A DNA stretch of 64,000 nt, from contig OZ243980.1 of NCBI GenBank assembly GCA_965214875.1, positions 1,984,001 to 2,048,000 of the forward strand, in the 5' to 3' direction. The notes under the pieces are model-generated. The model had not been told where the DNA came from. It saw only the letters and a program-made list of their open reading frames with translations, and did not search any database. The DNA comes from CBDAUN01 sp965214875. Its GTDB lineage: Bacteria > Pseudomonadota > Gammaproteobacteria > Arenicellales > JAJDZL01. Made by a program: the position numbers and the translations under genes. Every line of letters starts with the position of its first letter. Position 1 is the first letter of the stretch. Below are positions 55,304 through 64,000 of the stretch, in pieces.

Positions 55304-55699
55304 TTGTCCACACTGGGTGTTTCGGCAATTTTCAAACTGAGACACGACCAACTAATTACACCATTTGACACCCATAGATTCTACAAGATATTGGGCGAAG
55401 CTGAGTTTGAAGAAAAGCAGGCTGAGGCTCTTACTGACGCTCAAATTGAAATTATGAGCGAAAATTTGGTCACGAAGTTTGATATTGATGGACTCGAAAC
55501 AAAGATAGAGACTCAAATCGGAAGACTCGAAACAAGGATGCAAGCGCAATCGCGAGAGCTTGCATTAGCAATCAAAAATTCTCAAGAAGAGACAATGGCC
55601 GCGATTAAGAGCGCTAAGGTCGAAACCGTAATATGGACATCCGGTCTGCTAGCTGCCATGACTGCCATTTTTGCCGCAGTTAGCACATTTACTTCGTAG
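55304..55699 (+). pseudogene. DUF1640/CCDC90-like coiled-coil membrane protein, N-terminus split by the cassette
   Basis: Downstream of the cassette the frame continues TPFDTHRFYKILGEAEFEEK, then QAEALTDAQIEIMSENLVTK, KFDIDGLETKIETQIGRLETR and a terminal hydrophobic segment TSGLLAAMTAIFAAVSTF. This is the DUF1640 pattern: a coiled coil with one C-terminal membrane helix. Before insertion the gene began at ATG 54639 with MAKLI and would be 118 residues. The present frame can start only at a TTG (55304) inside the cassette, which gives a foreign leader of about 18 residues. Whether it is still made is unknown. Confidence 0.75.
55350..55357. repeat. 8-bp target duplication, right copy (AACTAATT)
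   Basis: Identical to 54646-54653 and directly adjacent to the right inverted repeat. Confidence 0.9.
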
Positions 55700-56155
55700 A
55701 TTACATTTTTGGTTGCTGGATTTCGCTACCCCCCCCCCTGCAGTTGTTTTCGCCGAGATGCCCAGCCGGCAATCTCCTCGCGACTTCAATGCCACGTCCG
55801 CTCTTTGGCAAATACCGCTTAAAACCACCTACCCGAAAGGAACAAAATGCAACATAACATTGTTGCATTCAATAGTCGATGGATTGAAAATTTTTTCTTC
55901 GAATTTGAAACGAAGCGTCCTTCTAATTGTTTTGCAAACGCTCCCTGACTCAAATCTTTCATGCCGCAACTAGGCTAGCAGCCTTGCTGCTTAGCATATG
56001 CCATCAATACAACCCGACCAAAACCAACACACAACCGCCATCGCGAATCCGCGTTTCAACTCTTTCCAGTATCAAGCAAAGCCAAGGACGGGCTTTGGCA
56101 ACGGTATACTAATTCGACAATAAAAACATCCAATGGCATAGCGGAGCCGTTGAAC
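55700..56155. other. intergenic region with a C10 homopolymer, no clear gene
   Basis: Ten C at 55729-55738 occur without an exported-protein frame on either strand, unlike the three other tracts. A 100-codon frame crossing the tract (55671-55973) starts inside the coding sequence of the upstream gene and has no signal or domain. The rest is AT-rich and empty. Confidence 0.5.
55729..55738 (+). repeat. C10 homopolymer in intergenic DNA
   Basis: A fourth long C/G run, with CAG on the minus strand before it and GTAGC after it, as at the 48827 tract, but no frame with a signal peptide could be linked to it. Confidence 0.85.
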
Positions 56156-56791
56156 ATGAAGCATGATTACTGGCTAGATAAATGGCAAGCGAACCAAATT
56201 GGCTTTCACCAAAAAAGCTATAACCGCCTGCTCGCCAAGCACTGGCCTGCATTAGGCATACCACGCGATTCGAATGTGCTTGTCCCGCTTTGCGGCAAGT
56301 CGCTTGACATGCTCTGGCTCGCCAACGCTGGCTACAAGGTGATTGGCAACGAATTGAGTGACCTCGCTGTTCAATCGTTCTTTTTGGAAAATAGAATCCG
56401 TTTTTCTGTCGACCGCCAAAATACACCATTTGCGGTATATCATGCCGATTCAATCGAGCTGTGGGCTGGAGATGTTTTTGATCTTGCGAAAGAATATCTA
56501 CCAAACATCGCAGCCGTCTACGACCGGGCGGCTTTGGTAGCTTTACCAACATCTTTGCGGAAAAAATATGTTGAACTGCAAAAGAGCCTGCTCCCCAAAG
56601 GTTGCGTCATCCTGCTTGTAAGTCTGGAATACGACCCAAACCTTATCAACCCTCCCCCATTCGATATATATCAGACAGATATCGAGAACCTTTATTCTTC
56701 CTGGTGCAATATCGAGCATCGAGAGACAATTGAAGCGAATATCAAAGGCGAAGACGGTCTCGAAGTCGCATATAGACTTACAGTCCAATAA
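56156..56791 (+). CDS. tpm: thiopurine S-methyltransferase family protein
   Basis: 211 residues from ATG 56156, with GGAG 9 bases upstream. The AdoMet-binding region is VLVPLCGKSLDMLWLANAGYKVIGNELS (residues 41-70), the usual TPMT pattern, and the N-terminus WLDKWQANQIGFHQ is conserved. YDRAALVALP also matches. Bacterial Tpm proteins methylate thiols and selenium or tellurium compounds. It is preceded by the mobile-element region and followed at 395 bp by the MTHFR gene. Confidence 0.93.
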   Translation: MKHDYWLDKWQANQIGFHQKSYNRLLAKHWPALGIPRDSNVLVPLCGKSLDMLWLANAGYKVIGNELSDLAVQSFFLENRIRFSVDRQNTPFAVYHADSIELWAGDVFDLAKEYLPNIAAVYDRAALVALPTSLRKKYVELQKSLLPKGCVILLVSLEYDPNLINPPPFDIYQTDIENLYSSWCNIEHRETIEANIKGEDGLEVAYRLTVQ

Positions 56792-57186
56792 AACTGCGAC
56801 ACTCGACATAGATCTGCTGCCACAGCACCTCCATGTTCGCGTTCGGTTCGTAAACGAAGAACTTTCGCAGCAAAATATCTCTATTGGCATGGCTATAATT
56901 TCGCCGCGAAATCACTTAGAATTCCGCCTCGCAATGCACCGATTCAGTATGCATTGCTTGCAAGCAGATTTCTGCAGACAAGTCACATTCAACTTACTTT
57001 CAACTTGAAGATGTATTCAATCTGCACAAGGCGATTCTATTCACCTCAATATGACCGCAACCCTTTGGGCGCTCTGAAGCGGCATGCCCATAAATTCCAG
57101 CTGAATTCGAATTGACTTCGGCATTTGGCTAGTTGCTGAAATTGATCATATCGTAGCTCGCAATACTTTCTTGGGTAATTTGGAAC
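56792..57186. other. 395-bp intergenic region, nothing assigned
   Basis: Between tpm and the MTHFR gene on the same strand. Small frames lack coding signals, and no strong promoter could be chosen. Confidence 0.5.
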
Positions 57187-58092
57187 ATGCCGAATACCGT
57201 TCATTCGGTTTTAATCGATCTAGTACATGGATTTTCTGTTGAGACCACTCCAAAGTCTGCAAAGAAGATCAACAATTTTCTTGAGCTGATCGATGCAGGT
57301 ACGGTGGTCTATGTTACGCTACTGCCGAACTCGGGCATTCGCGATACGCTTGAAACATGCAAGCTATTAGCTGATCAAAACCTAGTACCCGTCCCTCATT
57401 TCGCAGCGAGGCAAATTCCTAGTCGCAAGATTCTTGAAGAAAGCTTGAAGCAGCTCCGCGACGAAACAGGAACAACGCAAGTTTTGACCATTGCAGGAGG
57501 TGCCAATTCCCCTATCGGTGACTTCGCAAGCTCTATGGATATTTTGGGAACCGGGTTGTTCGACAAATTCGGCATTGACACGATCGGAATCGCGGGCCAC
57601 CCCGAAGGCAGTCCCGATATCTCCGACAAGGGCATAGAGGATGCTCTTCTCTGGAAAAAAGCCCTTGCTGAACGGTCCGACGCGAATTTCTATATCGTCA
57701 CACAATTTTGCTTCGAGGCCAAGCCGATCATTGACTGGGTTGGACGGATTGCATATCTTGGCATCGACATGCCGATACATTTAGGCGTTCCGGGCATTGC
57801 AAGTCTCGCGGCTCTAATCAAGCATGCAACCATGTGCGGCATTGGTCCTTCGATTCAGATTCTGAAGAAGCAAACTCGCAATGCCGCTCGACTCATGCAG
57901 ACTGCTACACCAGAAAAGCTGCTTATTGATCTTGCAAAGCATCGATTTAACAACCCGGATTTCCCGATTGCTGATATCCACGTCTATCCGCTTGGCGGAT
58001 TGAGGAAGTCGGCTGAGTGGTTCCGCGGCATTGAAAACGATAGATATGCTGTCGAATTGCCTGGACCGTCGCAGAGCATCAGCGCAAACTGA
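57187..58092 (+). CDS. methylenetetrahydrofolate reductase family protein
   Basis: 301 residues with MTHFR fold elements: VYVTLLPNSG, VPVPHFAARQIPSRKILEESL, TIAGGANSPIGDFASSMDIL, IAGHPEGSPDIS, IVTQFCFEAKPII, and PIHLGVPGIASLAALIK. The enzyme interconverts methylene- and methyl-tetrahydrofolate with FAD and NAD(P)H. In a cell with MttB proteins the reverse, oxidative direction (methyl-folate to methylene-folate) would make use of methyl groups taken from amines. It is followed at 310 bp by a MetH-activation-like gene. The protein is distinct from housekeeping MetF in length and context. Confidence 0.9.
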   Translation: MPNTVHSVLIDLVHGFSVETTPKSAKKINNFLELIDAGTVVYVTLLPNSGIRDTLETCKLLADQNLVPVPHFAARQIPSRKILEESLKQLRDETGTTQVLTIAGGANSPIGDFASSMDILGTGLFDKFGIDTIGIAGHPEGSPDISDKGIEDALLWKKALAERSDANFYIVTQFCFEAKPIIDWVGRIAYLGIDMPIHLGVPGIASLAALIKHATMCGIGPSIQILKKQTRNAARLMQTATPEKLLIDLAKHRFNNPDFPIADIHVYPLGGLRKSAEWFRGIENDRYAVELPGPSQSISAN

Positions 58093-58402
58093 TAGTCAAA
58101 AGGTGGAACCGATCATCCGGATAATCTTCAACTACTTTGTTCTGGATGCAATCGGAGTAAAGGAAATAGAACAATGGCTGAATATGGAAAGCTTTGCAAT
58201 GAAAAGGCTGACATGATTGAAGCCACAAACCAACTCTAGCTGCACAACGTCTGAAGTGCTAGCAAAGGAAGGGATTTACTTCACTATGAGTCTAAAACCA
58301 ATGAAAGATCAGACACTAAGTACGCGCTTGCGATTTACCAGTCTTAAATGCTATTCGCATTAGCTGGGTATTTGAAACAGCCGACTCAAGAGAGTACCCT
58401 CA
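58093..58402. other. 310-bp intergenic region, nothing assigned
   Basis: Short AT-rich spacer between two genes on the same strand. Only very short frames occur (for example a 21-codon one at 58174). Confidence 0.5.
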
Positions 58403-59059
58403 ATGGATACGCTAAAACGAGGAGTCATAGAGACTCTGCCGCTGCAAAAGCCGCATCCTAGCGTTAACGCGATGCTGCGCATTCAGGGTTACAAGGATCT
58501 GACAAAAGTCAGGCGCAGAGTGCGCGACGTAGCGGTTGGCGCGGCTGAATTGCTCACCAAATTAGCGGATCCCACAGTCAGCTACCGCATCGCAACCGTC
58601 AATTCACTTGCTGGCAATGAGCTGATTCTCGAACGCGACACGCGACTCACTAGCCGCATATTCGCTCAATACCTATCCAACGCAAACGAAGTCATTGTCT
58701 TCGCTTTGACCGTTGGAGCCGAAGTGGATGCCAAAACCGCCGAGCTGATGGAGCAGGAATGCCTTGTAGAGGCACTGTTTTTGGAAGCCGCAGCATGGCT
58801 GGGCGTGGAAGATGCAACCAAGCAATTCGTTATTACGGCGCGCAAATGGGCCGCGAGCAACGGCATGAGAATCACACGCCGGCTTGGGCCGGGCTATTCC
58901 TACCCTATTGACAGAACACCTGTCATGTGGGACCTGGAAGATCAGAATAATCTTTTTACAGTGTTCGGCAAAAAACCGATTCCAATCAAATTGCTCGAAA
59001 GCGCAGCCATGCTTCCCAAAATGTCCCGCTCCGGAATGTATGGCCTCATTCCGCAATAG
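58403..59059 (+). CDS. vitamin B12-dependent methionine synthase activation domain-like protein
   Basis: 218 residues. AMLRIQGYKDLTKVRRRVRD near the start, VIVFALTVGAEVDAKTAELM, EALFLEAAAWLGVEDATKQF, and the AdoMet-contact RRLGPGYSYPIDRTPVMWDLED match stand-alone versions of the MetH activation domain (PF02965). In MetH the domain brings AdoMet to reactivate oxidised cobalamin. A free copy beside MTHFR could reactivate a corrinoid protein of the MttB system, a role carried out by RamA in archaea. Such a corrinoid protein is not in the window. Confidence 0.85.
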   Translation: MDTLKRGVIETLPLQKPHPSVNAMLRIQGYKDLTKVRRRVRDVAVGAAELLTKLADPTVSYRIATVNSLAGNELILERDTRLTSRIFAQYLSNANEVIVFALTVGAEVDAKTAELMEQECLVEALFLEAAAWLGVEDATKQFVITARKWAASNGMRITRRLGPGYSYPIDRTPVMWDLEDQNNLFTVFGKKPIPIKLLESAAMLPKMSRSGMYGLIPQ

Positions 59060-59156
59060 AACGCATCAATTCGAGAGCTGATCGAAAGCGTGCGCCAAGA
59101 CGGCATCCGCCTGCGCCCCAACCAGGAACCCGAAATCCTGCAAAGCGAACATGCCT

Positions 59157-62100
59157 CTATAACGCCGACCGGCGAGCATCGGCGAGGAACGCTCGAATCG
59201 CTTCTGCCGTATGCGATCGCCTCGATCGCCTCAGTCGATCCAAATTCCCCTGTACCATCAGCTTTCCACCTGAATCTCCACCCTCTGGTCCCAGATCAAT
59301 AATCCAGTCCGCTTCAGCGATAACGTCGAGATTGTGCTCGATCACCACGACCGTATTTCCCGAATCCACCAAAGCTCGAAGCACTCGCAACAGATTTTCC
59401 ACATCCGCCGCATGCAACCCCACAGTCGGCTCATCCAGCACATACAATGTTGCGCCGGTTTTTCTCCCAAGCTTCTTGGCAAGAATCTCCCCAGTTTTGG
59501 GAATGGTCTTGGACAGCTCAGAAACCAGCTTGATGCGCTGGGCTTCGCCGCCGCTCAGCGTCGGACTTGGCTGGCCCAGTGTCAAATAGCCAAGCCCCAT
59601 CTCCACAAGCAGCTTGAACACCCGATGCACAGTCGGCATGAAAGTGAAAAAATCCATGGCCTCTTCCATGCTCATCTTCAATACATCTGCTACCGTCTTA
59701 TTCCGATATTCAATCGAAAGCGTTTCTGAATTGAACCGACTGCCGTTGCAAACCTCGCAAATTACACGCACATTCGGCAAAAAACTCATCTCGATTGTCT
59801 TTAGCCCTTGCCCCGCGCACTCCGGACAGCGCCCGTCTGCGACATTGAATGAAAATCGACCTGCGTCATAGCCGCGCAACTTCGCTTCGGTGGTTTCAGC
59901 AAACAAATTTCGGATCTTGTCCCACACATTGACATAGGTAGCAGGGCATGACCTTGGCGTCCTGCCGATCGGAGTTTGATCGACTTCAAGAACTCTGGCA
60001 TATTCTTCCCATCCGCTAATGTTCTGGCAATAGCTAAAGGATGCCGACTGCTCGGGTTCAGCTATCGCTTTATTGCCAGCAACCAGTTTACGCATGTTCT
60101 CATAGAGTATTTCGCGAACCAGTGTGCTCTTGCCGCTACCGCTGATCCCGGTTACGCAAACCAGCGACTCACCCGGAAACGTTACATTGATCCCTTTGAG
60201 ATTGCGCTTTTGAGCACCGGTGATCGTGATCGCCTTTCCAAGATCAGGCTTCACTCTATGGCCAAAAATCGGGTGGCGAAGTGGCTGGGACAGCATTCTT
60301 CCAGTTACCGATTCGGCAACCTCGCAAATCTCTTCGACGGTTCCCTCCGCCACCACCTGTCCGCCGCGAACGCCTCCTCCAGGCCCGAGATCGACAATGT
60401 GGTCAGCATTGACAATGGTTTCTTCGTCATGCTCGACCACGACAATGGTGTTGCCTTTCGCCTTCAGCAACTTCAGCGCTTCGAGCAGTCGATTGTTATC
60501 TCGGGGATGCAAGCCGATGGTGGGCTCGTCCAAAATGTAGCAGGCGCCGCTCAAACTTGATCCAAGCTGAGCGGCCAGACGAATTCGTTGCGCCTCTCCC
60601 CCACTCAGAGAGGGCGCATCACGGTCAAGCCCCAGATACGACAAGCCGAGCGATTCCAGCACTTCAAGGCGCGACACAATTTCGGCGACAATCCCTGCAG
60701 CCGCCTCGCGCTCGCGATCATTCAGCTCAATGCTGTTGAAGTATTCACGCGATTGGGTGATTGACATGGCTGAAATCTCAGCAATCGTCATGCCCTTGAA
60801 CTTCACTGCAAGCGACTCCGGGCGCAAGCGTTTTCCGTTGCAGGCAATACACTGCAATGGCTCGTCCGCTTGCATCTGGTCAGCTTCATTTTCATCTTCC
60901 GACGGCTCGCTTGTCCCTGTGCCGGTACATTCAGCGCACCAGCCGCGCGCTGAATTGAACGAGAACTGCCGTGGATCAAGTTCCTGAAACGCGCGGTGGC
61001 AAATGGGGCACTCGCGCGCAGTCGAACAGCTTTCTGTCTGCACGTCGCGCACCTCACTGCCCAGTTCACCCTCAATGATCTTGATGAACCCCCCGGACAA
61101 CTTAACCGCGCCTTGAATCGCAGTCGACAACTTAGCCGATGCATTGCTTGACACATTAATCGACTTGATAGGCACATCAATGTCGTGCTCGGCATATCGA
61201 TCAAGTATCGGCCATGCCGCTGTTGGCAACCATTGATTATCAACCAGCAGCTGCTCAATTCCGCGTGCTCGCGCCCATTTTGCAATCTCTGTATATAGAC
61301 CTATTCTCGATACGATCATCGGTGCCACAATCTGGATTGTCTTGCCGTCAAAGCGTTCAATCATCCGCTTGACGATGCTGTCAACCGACTGCTCAATCAC
61401 CTGAACATCGCAGTCTGGACAAAACTGTACGCCGAATCTGGTGAACAGCAGCCGAAAATAGTGGTATATCTCCGTCAACGTAGCTACGGTGCTCTTTCGC
61501 CCCCCGCGACTGGTTCGCTGTTCGATCGCAACAGTTGCAGGCACGCCGCTGATGGAGTCGAAGTCGGCACGCGAAGCCGGTTGCACATATTGGCGAGAAT
61601 AGGTGCTGAGCGTGTCGAGGTACCGCTTTTGCCCCTCTTTAAACAATATGTCAAAGGCAATCGTGCTCTTGCCGCTGCCGCTCATGCCGGTAATCGCGGT
61701 AATCTGGTTGTACGGAATCGAAACGTCTACATTTTTCAAGTTGTGCTCTCTTGCATTTCGAATCACAATATTCGACCGGTCGCCCGCACATGGCAGGTTC
61801 TCTCGCGATTGCAAAGGTTGCGGAGCTTCAGTTGCGTTGAAGTAGTCGCGCAAAGCGCGAGCAGTATGGCTGGTCGGATGTTTCGACACCATATCAAGAT
61901 CGCCCTGAACCACAATCTGCCCGCCATCTCGGCCACCTTCAGGCCCCATGTCGATAATCCAGTCCGAACTTGCGATTAGATCAAGGTTATGCTCGATCAC
62001 GATGGCGGAATGCCCTGCATCGGTCACCTTGCGCAAAGCCGAAATCAGCTTCGCGACATCATTGAAATGCAGGCCCGTTGTGGGTTCGTCAAACAAGTAG

Positions 62101-64000
62101 ATCACATGAGCGTTTTTGATCCGCTTCAACAGCTTGCGGCTGTCGATTAGCTGCGCGGCAAGCTTGAGGCGCTGCGCCTCGCCTCCGCTTAAAGTTGGCA
62201 CTGGCTGACCAAGCTTCAAATAGTCCAGTCCTACATCGCGCAGCGGCTGAAGCGCCCGCAAAATCTGCTGGTCATCAGCAAAAAACTCGATCGCTTCGGA
62301 TGCGGTCATCTCCATAATCTCGACAATCGACTTTGGATCGGCATCGCAACCTGGCGCCGGTCGCAATTTCACATCGCACACTTCATCTCGAAACCGGGTG
62401 CCATCGCAAGCCGGACAGCGAAGGTAGATGTCGCTTAAGAACTGCATTTCGACAAGTTCAAATCCGCTTCCCTCACACTCCGGACAGCGACCGAGCGGAG
62501 AGTTGAAACTGAAGTGACCGCCTGTGTACTCGCGACGCACCGCTAAGGGTTCGCTGGCGAGACGCGCGCGAATCGGGGTCATCGCTCCGACGTAGGTAAG
62601 CGGATTTGAGCGCGAAACCTTGCCGATCGGAGACTGATCGACCATGACAACATCGACGACGCACTCTTCCACGGCCATAAAGTCGTAGTGCCCCGGCTGA
62701 TGAGATGGCCGGCCCAGTTCCCTTAAGTTGCCTTTATAAAGAACATCCTCGAGCAAAGACGACTTGCCGGATCCGCTTACGCCAGTAATGCAAACGAGCC
62801 GCTTCATGGGCACAGCAATGTCAAGACCGCGTAAATTGTTGTGACGGATGCCGGCAACTGTCATCCGCGGTGATGAATCAGTGACCTCAAGCCTTTGGTG
62901 ATCTGGCAGATACTTGCGCTGTTTGAGGCAAATGCCCGTTATGGAGTCGTTCGATTCGATCATTTCCTCGACAGTGCCGTGATGAACAATTTGACCGCCC
63001 CGCTCTCCTGGCCCAGGACCGAATTCAAGGACGCAATCCGAAGATCGAATCACCTGCTCATCGTGCTCGACCACGAGAAGACAATTGCCGGCATCGCGCA
63101 GCCGGCGAAGAATGCTGATGACTCTGGCGACATCTCGAGTGTGCAAGCCGATGGTGGGCTCATCCAATACAAACAGCGTGTTGACCAAAGTGGTGCCGAG
63201 GGCGGTAGTCAAATTGATCCGTTGCACTTCCCCGCCGCTCAAGGTCCGCGACTGGCGGTCAAGATTCAGATAGCCTAGACCGACTTCAACCAGATAGCGT
63301 AGTCGCGAGCCAATTTCATCCAGAATCAAGGTCGCCGCTTCATCATGCTTGACCGTGGTGGCATAGCTTTCAAAGAATTCTGCGCAAATGTCAATGGGCA
63401 TCAGGCATACATCGTGTATTGACAATCCCGGCAGACCCTCGAATGCTTCATCGGACAGCTCGTATGACGGATAGCGAAACCGATCAATCGACCGAGGCAG
63501 AGCACCTGGAAGGCGCCACCTTAAAGCATCGGACTTTAGACGGGAACCGCCGCAATCAGAACATCGGGAAAAGGCACGATAGCGCGAAAGCTGAACTCGT
63601 ACGTGCGTTTTGTGCTGCCGTGTCTGCTGCCATTCAAAGTAGCGCTTGATGCCGTACCACTTTTCTCGCCATTCATCGTCAAAATCCTCTTCCCCTTCCA
63701 AAATCCATTTCTGATCGTCGTCAGACAAATCGCGCCAAGGCGCATAAACCGAGATTCCTTTGGCAAAAGCGGCATCGATCATGAATTGCCAGTTTTCGTA
63801 GTTGGCGCTTGACGGGTCAGGGGAAAACGGACGCACTGCACCTTGCATCAGAGACATCTCGTCATCCGGCACGACTAGATCATAGTCGATCCCCATAGTC
63901 CGACCGAAGCCGCGGCACGTTTCACATGCGCCGACAGGCGAGTTAAACGAGAACGTGTTCGAAGTTGCAGGCGCATACTCGATATCGCATGGAGCGCAAT
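59157..64000 (-). CDS. uvrA: tandem-duplicated UvrA, excinuclease ABC subunit A (5' end off window)
   Basis: The frame on the minus strand continues beyond the right edge. Before the ATG at 63896, the upstream codons encode CAPCDIEYAPATSNTFSFN, then SPVGACETCRGFGRTMG, a UvrA zinc-binding segment, so that ATG is internal. At least 1600 residues are seen. Signature plus Walker B occur four times: LSGGEVQRI...VLDEPTIGLH, LSGGEAQRL...LFDEPTTGLH, LSGGEAQRI...ILDEPTIGLH and LSGGEAQRI...VLDEPTVGLH. Three Walker A sites are visible (TGVSGSGKSS, TGMSGSGKST, TGISGSGKST). Two UvrA halves are thus fused head to tail; a normal UvrA is about 940 residues. The role is nucleotide excision repair, or a specialised variant of it. 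Confidence 0.93.
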   Translation of the reverse strand, partial: CAPCDIEYAPATSNTFSFNSPVGACETCRGFGRTMGIDYDLVVPDDEMSLMQGAVRPFSPDPSSANYENWQFMIDAAFAKGISVYAPWRDLSDDDQKWILEGEEDFDDEWREKWYGIKRYFEWQQTRQHKTHVRVQLSRYRAFSRCSDCGGSRLKSDALRWRLPGALPRSIDRFRYPSYELSDEAFEGLPGLSIHDVCLMPIDICAEFFESYATTVKHDEAATLILDEIGSRLRYLVEVGLGYLNLDRQSRTLSGGEVQRINLTTALGTTLVNTLFVLDEPTIGLHTRDVARVISILRRLRDAGNCLLVVEHDEQVIRSSDCVLEFGPGPGERGGQIVHHGTVEEMIESNDSITGICLKQRKYLPDHQRLEVTDSSPRMTVAGIRHNNLRGLDIAVPMKRLVCITGVSGSGKSSLLEDVLYKGNLRELGRPSHQPGHYDFMAVEECVVDVVMVDQSPIGKVSRSNPLTYVGAMTPIRARLASEPLAVRREYTGGHFSFNSPLGRCPECEGSGFELVEMQFLSDIYLRCPACDGTRFRDEVCDVKLRPAPGCDADPKSIVEIMEMTASEAIEFFADDQQILRALQPLRDVGLDYLKLGQPVPTLSGGEAQRLKLAAQLIDSRKLLKRIKNAHVIYLFDEPTTGLHFNDVAKLISALRKVTDAGHSAIVIEHNLDLIASSDWIIDMGPEGGRDGGQIVVQGDLDMVSKHPTSHTARALRDYFNATEAPQPLQSRENLPCAGDRSNIVIRNAREHNLKNVDVSIPYNQITAITGMSGSGKSTIAFDILFKEGQKRYLDTLSTYSRQYVQPASRADFDSISGVPATVAIEQRTSRGGRKSTVATLTEIYHYFRLLFTRFGVQFCPDCDVQVIEQSVDSIVKRMIERFDGKTIQIVAPMIVSRIGLYTEIAKWARARGIEQLLVDNQWLPTAAWPILDRYAEHDIDVPIKSINVSSNASAKLSTAIQGAVKLSGGFIKIIEGELGSEVRDVQTESCSTARECPICHRAFQELDPRQFSFNSARGWCAECTGTGTSEPSEDENEADQMQADEPLQCIACNGKRLRPESLAVKFKGMTIAEISAMSITQSREYFNSIELNDREREAAAGIVAEIVSRLEVLESLGLSYLGLDRDAPSLSGGEAQRIRLAAQLGSSLSGACYILDEPTIGLHPRDNNRLLEALKLLKAKGNTIVVVEHDEETIVNADHIVDLGPGGGVRGGQVVAEGTVEEICEVAESVTGRMLSQPLRHPIFGHRVKPDLGKAITITGAQKRNLKGINVTFPGESLVCVTGISGSGKSTLVREILYENMRKLVAGNKAIAEPEQSASFSYCQNISGWEEYARVLEVDQTPIGRTPRSCPATYVNVWDKIRNLFAETTEAKLRGYDAGRFSFNVADGRCPECAGQGLKTIEMSFLPNVRVICEVCNGSRFNSETLSIEYRNKTVADVLKMSMEEAMDFFTFMPTVHRVFKLLVEMGLGYLTLGQPSPTLSGGEAQRIKLVSELSKTIPKTGEILAKKLGRKTGATLYVLDEPTVGLHAADVENLLRVLRALVDSGNTVVVIEHNLDVIAEADWIIDLGPEGGDSGGKLMVQGNLDRLRRSRRSHTAEAIRAFLADARRSAL

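Larger units (their letters stand above)
54654..55349. mobile_element. 696-bp transposase-less cassette (IS1595-like ends) carrying an exported-protein gene
   Basis: Both ends carry a 22-bp inverted repeat (GGTAGTGTCTCAG... and the reverse of GGTCGTGTCTCAG...) with 21 of 22 bases matching: 54654-54675 and 55328-55349. It is flanked by AACTAATT duplications (54646-54653, 55350-55357). An 8-bp duplication with short TIRs fits IS1595-type transposition. There is no transposase frame inside; the only gene is the exported protein at 54743-55276. It sits after codon 5 of a DUF1640-type gene. A transposase supplied in trans from elsewhere in the genome is required by inference. Confidence 0.88.

Noticed and set aside
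55671..55973. Frame of 100 codons crossing the C10 tract
   Set aside because: It starts inside the coding sequence of the upstream gene, has no ribosome-binding site, signal peptide or domain, so the tract was recorded but no phase-variable gene was claimed.

Overview
The window looks like a chromosomal segment of an uncultured, moderate-GC Pseudomonadota bacterium, most likely a gammaproteobacterium. aceK (isocitrate dehydrogenase kinase/phosphatase) is essentially confined to Gamma- and Betaproteobacteria. The catabolic gene set (TRAP importer, carnitine/betaine breakdown, non-pyrrolysine MttB proteins, many acyl-CoA dehydrogenases) fits a marine or host-associated heterotroph living on methylated amines and organic acids. 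The lifestyle is inference. No rRNA, tRNA, CRISPR array, prophage or recognisable transcription factor is seen.

Layout. 1-10 kb: partial dimethylglycine/sarcosine dehydrogenase-like flavoprotein, aceK, an MttB-family methyltransferase, a class III aminotransferase, pdxH, gabD and gcdH. 10.2-11.2 kb: a collapsed restriction-modification locus. 11.3-16.8 kb: SDR, acyl-CoA dehydrogenase and fused indolepyruvate ferredoxin oxidoreductase. 17-20 kb: a frameshifted exported-protein gene, then RidA, D-amino acid dehydrogenase and an Asp/Glu racemase-family gene. 20-22 kb: a repeat-rich PD-(D/E)XK protein and PPK2. 22-33 kb: an L-carnitine degradation cluster (3-dehydrocarnitine cleavage enzyme, GST, CoA-transferase, TRAP DctPQM, carnitine dehydrogenase, NDP-forming acyl-CoA ligase, CaiD). 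33-35 kb and 39.9-40.3 kb: decayed transposase and ATPase remnants. 35.6-39.8 kb: SDR, second MttB protein and ABC binding protein. 41-48.5 kb: ETF-ubiquinone oxidoreductase, PLP decarboxylase, and an operon of 2OG-oxygenase, AMP-forming CoA ligase and acylating aldehyde dehydrogenase. 48.8-59 kb: exported Calx-beta-like protein, CsaA, DmdC-like dehydrogenase, glycerate 2-kinase, and a one-carbon set (Virulence_fact-family protein, MTHFR, MetH-activation-like protein) interrupted by small mobile elements. 59.2 kb to the right edge: a tandem-duplicated UvrA.

How it fits together. Carnitine would enter through the TRAP system, be oxidised to 3-dehydrocarnitine and cleaved with acetyl-CoA to betainyl-CoA and acetoacetate. 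Glycine betaine released from it could be demethylated by the MttB proteins, with methyl groups passing to folate (MTHFR) and dimethylglycine going to the flavoprotein at the left edge. ETF-QO takes electrons from the dehydrogenases. The corrinoid protein and its methyltransferase partner are not in the window.

The least expected features are small and mobile. (i) A transposase-less 696-bp cassette with 22-bp inverted repeats and an 8-bp target duplication has inserted into a DUF1640-type gene and carries an exported-protein gene. (ii) Three exported-protein genes have a 9-11 bp poly-C/poly-G tract in the signal-peptide region, two in frame and one out of frame. This looks like a phase-variation device on a family of small secreted proteins.
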